A stretch of 64,000 nt of DNA from Streptomyces genisteinicus (GTDB taxonomy: Bacteria > Actinomycetota > Actinomycetes > Streptomycetales > Streptomycetaceae). The stretch spans positions 3,424,501 to 3,488,500 of the forward strand of contig NZ_CP060825.1 of NCBI RefSeq assembly GCF_014489615.1, given 5' to 3'. A program made the translations under genes and the position numbers. This document shows, in pieces, positions 42,443 through 51,640 of the stretch (its first letter is position 1; each line of letters starts with the position of its first letter). The notes below the pieces were generated by a model, which saw only the letters and a list, made by a program, of their open reading frames with translations, searched no databases and was not told the DNA's origin.

Positions 42443-44002
42443 GTGAACGCAACCCATCGCAGAGCCGTGGCCACCCTGGCCGCAGCCGCACTCGCGACCC
42501 CGCTCCTGCTGGCATCCGCCTCCCCGTCCGCGGCCCACCGGGCCGGCTCCGCCGACCGGGCGGCCAAGGACGCGGCGAAGCTCGCCGGCAAGCTGGTCGC
42601 CAGGGCATCCGCCGACGACGCCTACGAGCACCTCGAGAGGTTCCAGGCCATAGCGGACTCGGCGGGCGGCCACCGCGCCGCCGGATCGCTCGGGCACGAC
42701 GCGTCCGCCGCGTACGTGTACCAGCAGATGAAGAAGTACGGGTACGACGTCTCGTACCAGAAGTTCTCGTTCGTCTACACGCAGACCCTCGCCGAGAAGC
42801 TGTCGGTCGTCTCGCCCGCGCCGCGCGACATCGAGATCAAGGCGATGACGTACACCAAGTCCACGCCGGTGGGCGGCATCAGGGCCGCTCTGGCCGCCGT
42901 CCCGGTGGACGACACCAGCGGCTGCGAGGCCGCCGACTACGCCTCCGGCACCTTCACGGGCAAGGTCGCGCTGATCAAGCGCGGCGGCTGCTCGTTCGCC
43001 GAGAAGCAGGCCGCCGCCGCGGCGGCGGGCGCGGCGGGCGCGATCGTCTACAACAACACCGAGGGGGCGCTGTCCGGCACGCTCGGGGACGCCGCAGCGG
43101 GCAGGATCCCCACCGGGGGCCTCACCCAGGCGGAGGGCGAGAAGCTCGCCGCCGACCTCGCCAAGGGTCCGGTCGAGATCTCCTTCGAGGTCCGCGAGCT
43201 CCAGGAGACGCGGACGACGAACAACGTGATCGCCGAGACCAAGCGGGGCAACGCGGCCAACACCGTGGTGCTCGGCGCCCACCTCGACTCCGTCACCGAG
43301 GGCCCCGGCATCAACGACAACGGCTCCGGCTCCGCCGGTCTGCTCGAAGTCGCCGAGGAACTGGCCAAGAAGGAGAAGCGCCCCGCCAACAAGGTGCGCT
43401 TCGCCTGGTGGTCGGCCGAGGAGAACGGCCTGCTCGGGTCCGAGCACTACGTCGCGAACCTCAGCTCCCTCGGCAAGAAGGAGATCAAGCTCTACCTGAA
43501 CTTCGACATGATCGCCTCGCCGAACTACGGGATCTTCGTCTACGACGGCGACAACTCCGACGGCGTCGGTTCGGGAGCGGGCCCCGAGGGCTCGGCCCAA
43601 CTGGAGCGCGACATCAACCAGTTCCTCGACCGCCGGGGCACCCCGCACGAGGGCACCGACTTCACCGGGCGCTCCGACTACGGGCCGTTCATCGAGGTCG
43701 GCATCCCCTCGGGCGGCACCTTCACCGGCGCGGAGGGCATCAAGACCGCGGCACAGGCGGAGAAGTGGGGCGGACAGGCGGGCGTCGCCTACGACCCGAA
43801 CTACCACGCCGAAGGCGACGACCTGAGCAACATCGACATGGACGCCTTCGCCGTGAACATCGGCATCATCGCCAACGCCGTGGGCACCTACGCCCACGAC
43901 ATCAGCTCGCTGCGCACCCCGGTGGAGTCCGTGCCCACCGACGGTGAGGCCGGCAGCGGCGGCGGTCTGCACGACGGCCACGACCACGAGGTCACCGAGT
44001 AG
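42443..44002 (+). CDS. Secreted M28 aminopeptidase with PA domain
   Basis: 519 residues from the GTG at 42443, with GGAAGGA six bases upstream. Signal peptide (VATLAAAALATPLLLASASP, cleavage after SAA near 31). A protease-associated (PA) domain (~120-240, VALIKRGGCSFAEKQ) is inserted before the zinc peptidase core: LGAHLDSV (H280, D282), INDNGSGSAGLLE with the bridging Asp, and WWSAEENGLLGS with the catalytic/metal Glu pair. Two zinc ions are expected. This matches the S. griseus-type leucine aminopeptidase clan. The end HDGHDHE is His-rich. Likely releases amino acids from extracellular peptides. Confidence 0.93.
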   Translation: MNATHRRAVATLAAAALATPLLLASASPSAAHRAGSADRAAKDAAKLAGKLVARASADDAYEHLERFQAIADSAGGHRAAGSLGHDASAAYVYQQMKKYGYDVSYQKFSFVYTQTLAEKLSVVSPAPRDIEIKAMTYTKSTPVGGIRAALAAVPVDDTSGCEAADYASGTFTGKVALIKRGGCSFAEKQAAAAAAGAAGAIVYNNTEGALSGTLGDAAAGRIPTGGLTQAEGEKLAADLAKGPVEISFEVRELQETRTTNNVIAETKRGNAANTVVLGAHLDSVTEGPGINDNGSGSAGLLEVAEELAKKEKRPANKVRFAWWSAEENGLLGSEHYVANLSSLGKKEIKLYLNFDMIASPNYGIFVYDGDNSDGVGSGAGPEGSAQLERDINQFLDRRGTPHEGTDFTGRSDYGPFIEVGIPSGGTFTGAEGIKTAAQAEKWGGQAGVAYDPNYHAEGDDLSNIDMDAFAVNIGIIANAVGTYAHDISSLRTPVESVPTDGEAGSGGGLHDGHDHEVTE

Positions 44003-44010
44003 CACCCCCG

Positions 44011-44056
44011 CCGGTACGGCGCGCCCGGGCCCACCCGCCCGCGCCCGCCGTACCGG
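44011..44056. terminator. Terminator between the M28 peptidase and the HerA-like gene
   Basis: 11-bp perfect stem (44011-44021 with 44046-44056) with a GC-rich loop; serves the convergent genes on both sides. Confidence 0.6.
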
Positions 44057-44143
44057 ACGGACCACCCGTGCCGCCCTGCGGACCACCCGGTCCCGCACGG
44101 CGGCACGGGCGTGTCCGCGGCAGCGGGCGGCGGCCCGCCTCCT

Positions 44144-45788
44144 TCACCGCCTGCGGCGTGCCGTCCCGAACAGCGAGCGCGTGATCTCCCGCCCCAGCTG
44201 GGTGCCCACCGACCGCGCCAGGCTCCTGAACACCCCGCTCCCCATGACCTGTTCGGCCAGCGACTCGTCGTCCTCCCGCTCCCGCGACCCGGGCCGCCGC
44301 GCCCGGCCGCCGCCGTCCCGCTCCCCGGCCGCCCCCTCCCGTCCGCGTTCGGGCTCCCGCTCCGCCCCGGCCGCCGCCCGCCCGGCCTCGTCCTCCGCCG
44401 CCCGCTGCGCGTCCGTCAGCCGCTCGTACGCCGACTCCCGGTCGACGGCCACGGCGTACCGCGCGTACAGCGGCGACGCCGCCACCGCCGCGTCCAGCAC
44501 CGCCGCGTCGACCGGCCCCATCAGCGACTCGGGCGCCCGCAGCCGGGTCGCCGCGACCGGTGTGGGCGCCCCCCCGCTCGCCGAGCACGGTCACCACCGC
44601 CTCGCCCGTGCCCAGCCCGGTCAGCACCTCCTCCAGGTCGTAGGCCGACTTCGGGAAGGTCCTGACCGTCGCCGTGAGCGCCTTGGCGTCGTCCGGGGTG
44701 AAGGCCCGCAGGGCGTGCTGCACCCGGTTGCCGAGCTGCCCGAGCACGTCGGACGGCACGTCCTTCGGCGTCTGGGTCACGAAGAAGACGCCCACGCCCT
44801 TGGAGCGGATCAGCCGCACCGTCTGCGTGATCGACTCCAGGAACGCCTTCGACGCCCCGTCGAAGAGCAGGTGCGCCTCGTCGAAGAAGAAGACCAGCCG
44901 GGGCTTCTCCTGGTCGCCGGCCTCGGGCAGGTCGTGGAAGAGGTCCGCAAGCAGCCACATCAGGAACGTCGAGAACAGCCGCGGCCGGTCCTGGACCGCG
45001 GGCAGCTCCAGCACGGACACGATCCCCCGGCCGTCCGGCGCCGTGCGCAGCAGGTCGGCGGTGTCGAACTCCGGCTCGCCGAAGAAGGCGGACGCCCCCT
45101 CCTGCTCCAGGGCGGTGATCGACCGCAGCACGACGCCGGCCGTCGCCGCCGACAGCCCGCCGATGCCCTTGAGTTCCGCCCGGCCCTCCTCCGACACCAG
45201 GAAGGCGACCACGGCCCGCAGGTCCTTGAGGTCCACCAGTTCGAGGCCCTTGGCGTCGGCGTAGTGGAAGATCAGGCCGAGCGACTGCTCCTGGGTCCGG
45301 TTGAGCTGGAGCACCTTGGCGAGCAGCAGCGGACCGAAGTCGGTGACGGTGGCCCGCAGCGGGATGCCGGCCCCGATCCCGCCGAGCCCGTAGAACTCGC
45401 AGGGGAAGCCGGAGGCCGTCCACTCCTGCCCCACCTGGGCCGCCCGCTCCCGTACCCGCTCGCCGTCCGTGCCCGGTGCGCAGACGCCCGAGACGTCTCC
45501 CTTGACGTCGGCGAGGAAGACGGGGACGCCGTGCGCGGAGAGCTGTTCGGCGATCAGCTGGAGGGTCTTCGTCTTGCCCGTGCCGGTCGCCCCGGCGATG
45601 AGGCCGTGCCGGTTCAGCACCGACAGCGGGACGCGCACCGGAGCGCCGGGCAGGCACTGCCCGTCCCAGAGCAGGGCGCCGAGTTCGAGGGCGGGGCCGT
45701 CGAAGGCGTACCCGTCCGCGACGGCCGAGGCCGCCGGCGGCAGCGGGTCGGCGCCGCCGGCGGGGCGCGGGGACTCCTGGTCTGTCAT
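44144..45788 (-). pseudogene. HerA-like DUF853 ATPase gene interrupted by a one-base frameshift
   Basis: The frame from the ATG at 45788 encodes a HerA/FtsK-type ATPase of the DUF853 family: GLIAGATGTGKTKTL with Walker A (66-73), VFLADVKGDVSG, LVFFFDEAHLLFDG as Walker B, and VFFVTQTPKDVP. It runs normally to about residue 405 (VVTVLGERG), then shifts at a run of seven C (44569-44575; G on the coding strand). Taking six instead of seven restores RGAPTPVA and leads into the second frame (SLMGPVDAAVLDAAVAASPL, ending SLFGTARRRR at 44144), the usual C terminus. So the full product would be about 547 residues. Either a true recent mutation, a slippage site, or a sequencing error. Confidence 0.85.
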
Positions 45789-45897
45789 CCGAGGACCCCC
45801 GGTTTCTCGCCTTCGTGCGGATTTGCCGAGCTTTCAGCAGGATGGCACTCCGCCTCCGTGGCTGCGCCCGGAGGCGGAAGGCCGGTAGGCTTTCCGT

Positions 45898-46194
45898 GTG
45901 ATCTTCAAGCGCATCGGCAACGGACGGCCGTACCCCGACCACGGCCGGGAAAGCACCCGGCAGTGGGCGGACGTCGCGCCGCGCCCGGTCCGCCTCGATC
46001 AGCTCGTGACCACCAAGGGCCAGCTGGACCTCGAGACGCTGCTCGCGGAGGACTCGACGTTCTACGGCGACCTCTTCGCCCACGTCGTGAAGTGGCAGGG
46101 CGACCTCTACCTGGAGGACGGACTGCACCGCGCGGTGCGCGCGGCCCTCCAGCAGCGTCAGGTGCTCCACGCCCGCGTGCTCGAACTGGGCTGA
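45898..46194 (+). CDS. 98-residue conserved actinobacterial protein
   Basis: GTG start at 45898, a few bases after TAGGCT (a -10-like element), so translation may be leaderless or nearly so. The product is mixed alpha/beta: IFKRIGNGRPYPDHG, LDQLVTTKGQLDLETLLAED, and FAHVVKWQGDLYLEDGLHRA. Such proteins occur widely in Streptomyces beside a LytR C-terminal protein gene. Some databases name them VapB-like antitoxins, but I see no toxin partner here and no DNA-binding motif, so the name is doubtful. Divergent from the HerA-like gene. Confidence 0.7.
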   Translation: MIFKRIGNGRPYPDHGRESTRQWADVAPRPVRLDQLVTTKGQLDLETLLAEDSTFYGDLFAHVVKWQGDLYLEDGLHRAVRAALQQRQVLHARVLELG

Positions 46195-46371
46195 CCCCGC
46201 GCCGGCTCCCGCCGACCCCGTACGGGTGAAACGTCCCGGGCGTTGCATCCGGTCGCGCCCGCGCCCGCTCCGGCCGCGCGGCTGATCCTTTCGGGGCTTT
46301 TCGCCACCGTACGGACGCAGTCCACTGATCGTTTAGTAGGCATGGCGTCCGGTCGGCACTACGCTGCGCCC

Positions 46372-46998
46372 ATGAGCATGCTCACTCCCCCCGGTATGGG
46401 CGGAAAGTACCGCATCACAGGCAACGCCTATCCCCGGATGCGCCGCCCCCGGAACCGCCGCCGGATCGTCTTCGCGGCACTCGCCGCGGTGGTCGCCCTC
46501 GGCCTCGCCGGCTGGGGCACGACGCAGCTCATCGACGCTTTCACCGGCGGCGACGGGAAGACCGCGGCAGCGGCGAAGCAGGCCCGGGAGTGCAAGCCCG
46601 CGCCGACCCCTTCCGCCGCACCCGCCCCGCCGGCGCCCCGGCAGATCACGGTGAACGTCTACAACGCGACGCCGCGCAGCGGCCTCGCGAAGGCCGCCGC
46701 CGACGAGCTGAAGAAACGTGGCTTCAGGATCGGCAAGGTCGGCAACGCGACCGCCGAGTACGACAAGAAGGTCCCCGGCACCGCGGTGCTCCTCGGCGGC
46801 TCGTCCGCGCAGCGGGGCAACTTCAGGGTGCTCGGCACCCAGCTCACGGGCACCCAGCTCAAGACGGACACCCGCACCACGGCCGACGTCGACCTGATCA
46901 TCGGCACCGCCTACACCGCCCTGTCGGCGAAGAAGGACGCGGACACGGCCCTGGCCGCACTGACCAGGCCCGCGCCCGCGCCCTCCGGGAAGTGCTGA
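46372..46998 (+). CDS. Membrane-anchored LytR C-terminal domain protein
   Basis: 208 residues from the ATG at 46372 (MSMLTPPGMGGKYRITG, a conserved N terminus); an ATG at 46342 is also in frame. One membrane helix (~31-52, FAALAAVVALGLAGWGTTQL), a Pro/Ala linker, and a LytR_C domain (~88-180: ITVNVYNATPRSGLAKAAAD, LKKRGFRIGKVGN, ADVDLIIG). The domain lies outside the membrane and occurs with cell-wall polymer ligases (LCP family), but here without the LCP catalytic part. Role in envelope assembly is inferred from the family. Confidence 0.82.
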   Translation: MSMLTPPGMGGKYRITGNAYPRMRRPRNRRRIVFAALAAVVALGLAGWGTTQLIDAFTGGDGKTAAAAKQARECKPAPTPSAAPAPPAPRQITVNVYNATPRSGLAKAAADELKKRGFRIGKVGNATAEYDKKVPGTAVLLGGSSAQRGNFRVLGTQLTGTQLKTDTRTTADVDLIIGTAYTALSAKKDADTALAALTRPAPAPSGKC

Positions 46999-47097
46999 GC
47001 GGCCCGGCTCCCGCCGGAACGGGCTCTGCTGGGCCTTTCGTTTGGATCAGGGCGGATCAGCGAGCGGGATCTGGTGCGTGCGATCGCAAGGCGGAGG

Positions 47098-47131
47098 ATG
47101 GGGGCACCTCCCGGCCGAAGGCCAGGGGGAG
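47098..47131. repeat. REP-like hairpin unit A
   Basis: Begins ATGGGGGCACCTCCC and folds by pairing CTCCCGGCC with GGCCAGGGGGAG. Same 15-base head as unit B. Confidence 0.7.
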
Positions 47132-47169
47132 AGTCCACGCGGAGCGTCGACGACCGACGACAACGCGGC

Positions 47170-47201
47170 ATGGGGGCACCTCCCAGCGGTAGCTGGGGGA
47201 G
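47170..47201. repeat. REP-like hairpin unit B
   Basis: Begins ATGGGGGCACCTCCC and pairs CTCCCAGC with GCTGGGGGAG around a GGTA loop. I recall this type of short palindrome as frequent between Streptomyces genes. Confidence 0.7.
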
Positions 47202-47246
47202 TGCGTGCCAGGGCACGTGAGCCCGCCAAGATCCGAACGAGAGGCC

Positions 47247-47882
47247 CTAGTCGGCGGTGCCGTACATGCGGTCGCCCGCGTCGCCGAGGCCCGGGACGAT
47301 GTAGCCGTTCTCGTTGAGACGCTCGTCGACCGAGGCCGTCACCACGGTGACCGGCGCCCCGGCCAGCTCGCGCTCCATCACCTCGACGCCCTCGGGCGCG
47401 GCGAGGAGCACCACGGCGGTCACGTCGTCGGCGCCCCGCCGGATCAGCTCCCGGATCGCCGCGACCAGGGTGCCGCCGGTGGCGAGCATCGGGTCGAGCA
47501 CGTACACCTGGCGCCCGGAGAGGTCCTCCGGCATCCGGGTCGCGTACGTCGACGCCTCCAGCGTCTCCTCGTTGCGGATCATGCCGAGGAAGCCCACCTC
47601 GGCGGTCGGCAGCAGCCGGACCATGCCGTCCAGCATGCCGAGGCCCGCGCGCAGGATCGGCACCACCAGCGGGCGCGGGTGGGACAGCTTGACACCGGTC
47701 GTGCCCGTCACCGGGGTCTCGATGTCGACCTGCTCGGTGCGCACGTCCCGGGTGGCCTCGTACGCGAGCAGGGTGACCAGCTCGTCGGCGAGCCGCCGGA
47801 AGGTCGGGGAGTCGGTGCGCCGGTCGCGCAGCGTGGTGAGTTTGTGCGCCACCAGCGGGTGGTCGACGACATGGATCCGCAT
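47247..47882 (-). CDS. upp: Uracil phosphoribosyltransferase
   Basis: 211 residues; ATG at 47882 ([11 protein letters not shown]). Pyrimidine salvage enzyme making UMP from uracil and PRPP. Signatures: [14 protein letters not shown] for the flexible loop region and [13 protein letters not shown], the PRPP-binding loop. The uracil-binding end [19 protein letters not shown] is intact. Normal length. Its stop codon lies inside the right arm of a dispersed inverted repeat. Confidence 0.97.
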   Translation of the reverse strand: MRIHVVDHPLVAHKLTTLRDRRTDSPTFRRLADELVTLLAYEATRDVRTEQVDIETPVTGTTGVKLSHPRPLVVPILRAGLGMLDGMVRLLPTAEVGFLGMIRNEETLEASTYATRMPEDLSGRQVYVLDPMLATGGTLVAAIRELIRRGADDVTAVVLLAAPEGVEVMERELAGAPVTVVTASVDERLNENGYIVPGLGDAGDRMYGTAD

Positions 47883-48056
47883 GGACCCAACCCTAGGGGA
47901 TGCCGGGCCGGTCACCTCCGGACAGGGCGCCGCGCCCGGGCGCCGGACGGCCCGCGCCGGGCCCCGCGGGGGAGATCCCGCTGGCCAGGGTGGCATCAAC
48001 CGGTACGGCGGAGGGAAGGTGGAGGCGGACGGAGCCGTCATGGGGTGGTGTGGCCG

Positions 48057-48233
48057 ATGCAGGAAGCCGAACCGGAGCGCGAGAGCGAGACCGACGCGGA
48101 GCGCCGCAGGCGGCGCGCCCAGTTCCTGCGCGAGCTGAACGAGGCCAAGGCCCTGCGCGACCGGGTCCAGCCGCGCCGCGCGCGGGCCGCCCGGATGCGC
48201 CAGCAGATGCGCATGCGGACCTTCCGCTGGTGA
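48057..48233 (+). CDS. 58-residue basic protein, conserved hypothetical
   Basis: ATG at 48057 (an in-frame GTG lies three codons earlier). The product is very charged: [20 protein letters not shown] followed by [20 protein letters not shown] and an end rich in Met/Arg ([13 protein letters not shown]). Likely one long helix binding nucleic acid, by composition only. It lies divergent from upp in the same way in other streptomycetes as far as I recall. Confidence 0.6.
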   Translation: MQEAEPERESETDAERRRRRAQFLRELNEAKALRDRVQPRRARAARMRQQMRMRTFRW

Positions 48234-48393
48234 CCGCGTGATGGCCCCATAAGGGCCACCTGGCAGAACTGATGGCCGACGCAACGACGGAAGACCTCTC
48301 GCAGGGCGCATGTTTCTGCCACGATTCCGGTGGGCGGGGCACGCACACAGCGCACCGCCGGTCGTCACACCTCTGATCAGTGGGAGAGTCACG

Positions 48394-48933
48394 GTGTACT
48401 TCGCCGCACTGCTCGCGCGCACTCATGACGGGTGGGAAGCGAGCGACACAGAGCTCGACGATGTGGAGACCCTGTCGGATCTGACCGACCTGGCCCGCGA
48501 CGCCTCGGTGGACGAGGACACGGTGCTCGTCTTCATCGAGCAGGAGGACGCCTGGTTCGGCGTCATCAGGATCGAGGGCGAGGAGGACCCTCGTATCTAC
48601 GTCTCGGACGCGGCCGCGGCCGCACGCTCCTCGTACGGGGAGATCCTGACCAACGAACTGCTCGGCGGGGACGACGACGACCCCGCCGACGACCTGGACG
48701 CCCTCGACCTCGACGGCACCGAGGACGGGGAACCGGAACCGGACGAGGAGGAGCAGGTCGCGGGCGTCCCGGCCCAGGGCGGCGAAGCCACCCCGGCGGG
48801 CCCGGTCGGCGACCGCGGCATCCTCGCGGACCTCGGACTGCCGGAGAAGGAGCTGCTGGCCCTGGAGACCGACGCCCTGCCCGGGATCGCGGAGGCGCTC
48901 GGCGCCGGCGAGGTCCTGGAGACCGTCCGCTAG
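48394..48933 (+). CDS. tRNA adenosine deaminase-associated protein
   Basis: 179 residues from the GTG at 48394 with GGGAGAG upstream. Starts [17 protein letters not shown] and continues with [20 protein letters not shown]; the middle is very acidic ([18 protein letters not shown]), followed by a small helical end. This family is found directly upstream of tadA in actinobacteria and is named for that association; its function has not been shown. The tadA gene follows after a copy of the dispersed repeat. Confidence 0.88.
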   Translation: MYFAALLARTHDGWEASDTELDDVETLSDLTDLARDASVDEDTVLVFIEQEDAWFGVIRIEGEEDPRIYVSDAAAAARSSYGEILTNELLGGDDDDPADDLDALDLDGTEDGEPEPDEEEQVAGVPAQGGEATPAGPVGDRGILADLGLPEKELLALETDALPGIAEALGAGEVLETVR

Positions 48934-48994
48934 GGTCTTCCGTCTCGGATCGGGGCAGATCAGTCGGCCCACCGAGATCCGGACGAGAGGCCCT
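48932..48994. repeat. Dispersed inverted-repeat element, copy 2
   Basis: Left arm 48932-48951, right arm 48976-48994 (GATCCGGACGAGAGGCCCT), imperfectly complementary, with a 24-base interior. The arms and interior edges match copy 1 at 47031-47248. It follows the upstream stop directly and may act as a terminator. Confidence 0.7.
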
Positions 48995-49006
48995 GGCGAC
49001 CGACCG

Positions 49007-49588
49007 ATGCCCATCCCCCATCCCCCGACGAATCCGCGTGGATCCACCGGCCGGCCCGCCCCGGCCGGCCGGCCGGATCCCGTCCCGGCCGTGCCCGCTG
49101 GCACGGCCGGTTCCGCCGACCCCGTGCGCGGCCCGTGGGAGGCCGCGATGCGGCTCGCCCTGGCCGAGGCCGCTCGGGCCGCCGCGGGCGGCGACGTCCC
49201 GGTCGGCGCCGTGGTGCTGGCCGCGGACGGCTCGGTCCTCGCCACCGGGCACAACGAACGCGAGGCCGCCGGGGATCCGACCGCGCACGCCGAGGTACTG
49301 GCGCTGCGCCGCGCCGCCGCGCGCACCGGCGAGTGGCGGCTGAACGGCTGCACCCTGGTGGTGACCCTGGAGCCGTGCACCATGTGCGCCGGCGCCCTCG
49401 TGCAGTCCCGGGTGGACCGGGTCGTCTACGGGGCGCGCGACGAGAAGGCGGGCGCGGCCGGCTCGCTGTGGGACCTGGTCCGCGACCGGCGGCTCAACCA
49501 CCGTCCCGAGGTCGTCCCCGGCGTGCTGGAGGACGCGTGCTCGCACGCGCTGACGCGCTTCTTCCGGGACCGCGGTCCGGAGCTCTGA
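49007..49588 (+). CDS. tadA: tRNA-specific adenosine deaminase TadA
   Basis: 193 residues from the ATG at 49007. Converts A34 to inosine in tRNA-Arg(ACG). The zinc site is complete: H94-A-E96 with the proton-shuttling Glu and P-C124-T-M-C127. The N-terminal ~42 residues are a Pro/Gly/Ala extension not needed by the fold; a GTG at 49122 would give a shorter, more usual form, so the start is uncertain. Paired with the upstream associated-protein gene. Confidence 0.93.
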   Translation: MPIPHPPTNPRGSTGRPAPAGRPDPVPAVPAGTAGSADPVRGPWEAAMRLALAEAARAAAGGDVPVGAVVLAADGSVLATGHNEREAAGDPTAHAEVLALRRAAARTGEWRLNGCTLVVTLEPCTMCAGALVQSRVDRVVYGARDEKAGAAGSLWDLVRDRRLNHRPEVVPGVLEDACSHALTRFFRDRGPEL

Positions 49589-49701
49589 GCGGCCGCCCGC
49601 CGGCCCCGCGGCACGCTCGTGGCCCCGCCCGGGCGGGACGGCCGCGTCCGCCCCGGATACCGATTTCATCGCACGGCCCACAGTGGGCTAGGATCTCTCC
49701 C

Positions 49702-49786
49702 GGTAGCGTGTCCGAGCGGCCGAAGGAGCTCGCCTCGAAAGCGAGTGTGGGGAAACTCACCGAGGGTTCAAATCCCTCCGCTACCG
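49702..49786 (+). tRNA. tRNA-Ser (anticodon CGA)
   Basis: 85 nt to the discriminator G; type II with long variable arm. GGTAGCG pairs with CGCTACC. Anticodon loop CTCGAAA gives CGA, reading UCG. The CCA end is not encoded (CT follows), unlike the other tRNA-Ser in this window. Confidence 0.96.
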
Positions 49787-49793
49787 CTCTCGT

Positions 49794-49828
49794 CGAAGGG
49801 CCCCGGTGCATCGCACCGGGGCCCTTCG
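49794..49828 (+). terminator. Terminator after tRNA-Ser(CGA)
   Basis: Perfect 16-bp stem (49794-49809 with 49813-49828), three-base loop. Begins with the same CGAAGGGCCCC as the terminator of tRNA-Ser(GGA). Confidence 0.85.
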
Positions 49829-49952
49829 CATGTCCTGATCTCGGATTCCCTTGATCCGATGCCGCCCGAGCCTTGACGGGTATGGCTCAAATCGGCTCGG
49901 CTAGACTCACGCGTCGCACGGGCGGGCAGGGGCAGCAGGGAGACAGGGGACG

Positions 49953-50117
49953 ATGGCACAGGCGAAGAAGATCGTTCTCTACATAGTCGTCGTCTTCGTG
50001 CTGTACACGATCATCACGTCCCCCGCGAAGGCCGCCGACCTGGTCCAGGTAGGGTTCGAGGGCATTTCGAGCGCCGCGCAGGGCGTCGGCGAGTTCATGA
50101 CCGAACTCGTCAACTAG
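49953..50117 (+). CDS. 54-residue single-helix membrane protein
   Basis: ATG at 49953 with AGGGGA upstream; TAGACT near 49911 looks like a -10 element. Sequence: AKKIVLYIVVVFVLYTIITS forms one membrane helix, followed by PAKAADLVQVGFEGISSAAQ and a short end with GEFMTELVN. Very likely real: good ribosome site, coding-type third positions, conserved pattern in streptomycetes from memory. Function unknown. Confidence 0.75.
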   Translation: MAQAKKIVLYIVVVFVLYTIITSPAKAADLVQVGFEGISSAAQGVGEFMTELVN

Positions 50118-50158
50118 GACGCCCCACGGCCCCAGGCCGCCCGTCCCCAGGAGCACCC

Positions 50159-50452
50159 GTGATCCGCCATCTGGTCCTCTTCAAGCTCGACGAGGGCGTC
50201 GAGCGCGACGATCCGCGTGCGGTCGCCGGCGCGCAGGCGTTCCGCGACCTCGACAAGGCCGTGCCCGGGCTGGAGTTCTGGGAGTGCGCCTGGAACATCA
50301 CCGACCGGCCCATCGCCTACGACTTCGCCATCAACTCCGCGGTGGCCGACGCCGACGCCCTGAAGCGGTACATCGAGCACCCGGCGCACCAGGCCGCGGC
50401 GGCGATGTGGCGGGAGTTCGCCACGTGGGTGATCGCCGACTACGAGTTCTGA
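50159..50452 (+). CDS. Dabb (stress-responsive A/B barrel) domain protein
   Basis: 97 residues, GTG at 50159. IRHLVLFKLDEGV at the N terminus and YIEHPAHQAAAAMW with AFATWVIADYEF-like end are typical of the Dabb ferredoxin-fold family, which forms dimeric barrels. In plants and bacteria members bind small hydrophobic molecules or act on polyketides; role here unknown. A 17-bp terminator follows. Confidence 0.88.
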   Translation: MIRHLVLFKLDEGVERDDPRAVAGAQAFRDLDKAVPGLEFWECAWNITDRPIAYDFAINSAVADADALKRYIEHPAHQAAAAMWREFATWVIADYEF

Positions 50453-50475
50453 GCGGCCCCGCACGGCCCGCACCC

Positions 50476-50512
50476 CACCGACCCCCCGCCGGATTCCGGC
50501 GGGGGGTCGGTG
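50476..50512 (+). terminator. Terminator after the Dabb gene
   Basis: Perfect 17-bp stem (50476-50492 with 50496-50512), three-base loop. Confidence 0.85.
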
Positions 50513-50655
50513 CGTCCCGGGGGCGGTCCGCCTCCGGGCGCCCCCGCACGGCGTCAACACGGCGTTATCGGGTGCTTGCACACAGTGCACATGTCTTGTG
50601 ATGCTATGACCGCTTTTGACGGATGAGTTGACTGAAACGACCGTAAAGGGGTGGC

Positions 50656-51555
50656 GTGACCGTGCCGGCCAGTACTGCGCCTCAGGTGCCGCCCCAGAAC
50701 GAGCGAGCGGACCAGCCGACCGCCGAACGTCCCGTCGGCGGCCCCCGCACCGGCCTCGCCACGGCCACCCGCACGACCACCGCGGCGCAGAGCCGGGGCG
50801 CCGACACCCGGGCCCTGACCCAGGTGCTGTTCGGGCGCCTCAAGACGCTGGAGCCGGGCACCCCCGAGCACTCCCGGGTGCGCGCGGCCCTCATCGAGGC
50901 GAACCTGCCGCTGGTGCGCTACGCGGCCGCCCGGTTCCGCTCCCGGAACGAGCCCATGGAGGACGTGGTCCAGGTCGGGACCATCGGCCTGATCAACGCG
51001 ATCGACCGCTTCGACCCCGACCGGGGCGTGCAGTTCCCGACCTTCGCGATGCCCACCGTGGTCGGCGAGATCAAGCGGTACTTCCGCGACAACGTCCGCA
51101 CCGTGCATGTGCCCCGGCGGCTGCACGAGCTGTGGGTCCAGGTCAACGGCGCGACCGAGGACCTGACGACGGCCCACGGCCGCTCGCCCACCACCGCCGA
51201 GATCGCCGAGCGCCTCAAGATCGGCGAGGACGAGGTGCTCGCCTGCATCGAGGCCGGCCGGTCGTACCACGCGACCTCGCTGGAAGCGGCGCAGGAGGGC
51301 GACGGGATGCCCGGCCTGCTGGACCGGCTCGGCTACGAGGACCCCGCGCTGGCGGGCGTCGAGCACCGCGACCTCGTACGGCACCTGCTCGTCCAGCTCC
51401 CCGAGCGCGAACAGCGGATCCTGATGCTCCGTTACTACAGCAACCTGACGCAGTCCCAGATCAGTCAGGAGCTGGGCGTCTCGCAGATGCACGTGTCCCG
51501 TCTGCTGGCGCGGAGTTTCGCGAGATTGAGATCCGCAAACAGGATCGAAGCGTAA
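50656..51555 (+). CDS. sigF: Stress/sporulation sigma factor, SigF type (SigB/F/G group)
   Basis: 299 residues from the GTG at 50656, with AAGGGG upstream. Region 2 ([35 protein letters not shown]), [19 protein letters not shown], and region 4 ([36 protein letters not shown]) mark the SigB/F group. A paralogous gene lies 234 bases downstream; in S. coelicolor the same tandem pair is sigF then sigN, on which the symbol rests. SigF there is needed for late spore maturation. No anti-sigma gene is adjacent. Confidence 0.88.
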   Translation: MTVPASTAPQVPPQNERADQPTAERPVGGPRTGLATATRTTTAAQSRGADTRALTQVLFGRLKTLEPGTPEHSRVRAALIEANLPLVRYAAARFRSRNEPMEDVVQVGTIGLINAIDRFDPDRGVQFPTFAMPTVVGEIKRYFRDNVRTVHVPRRLHELWVQVNGATEDLTTAHGRSPTTAEIAERLKIGEDEVLACIEAGRSYHATSLEAAQEGDGMPGLLDRLGYEDPALAGVEHRDLVRHLLVQLPEREQRILMLRYYSNLTQSQISQELGVSQMHVSRLLARSFARLRSANRIEA

Positions 51556-51566
51556 GCAGAACGGGT

Positions 51567-51595
51567 AGACCCCTGTCGAGTTCCCGACGGGGTCT
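51567..51595 (+). terminator. Terminator after sigF
   Basis: AGACCCC(T)GTCG pairs with CGACGGGGTCT (51567-51578 with 51585-51595, one bulge), 12 bases after the stop. Confidence 0.65.
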
Positions 51596-51640
51596 CAGGC
51601 CCCCCGAACCCCCTGTTTCCTGGGCATTTTCACCTGTTAC

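Larger units (their letters stand above)
47031..47248. repeat. Dispersed inverted-repeat element, copy 1 (with two nested hairpins)
   Basis: Ends GGGCCTTTCGTTTGGATC (47031-47048) and GATCCGAACGAGAGGCCC (47230-47247) are near-perfect reverse complements. Copy 2 at 48932-48994 has the same ends and a short interior. Here the interior is enlarged by about 155 bases that hold two related hairpins (47098 and 47170). The right end includes the upp stop codon, so the element probably also ends upp transcription. Confidence 0.75.

Noticed and set aside
45898..46194. Toxin-antitoxin module for the 98-residue protein
   Set aside because: No toxin gene adjoins it and no antitoxin DNA-binding motif is visible.
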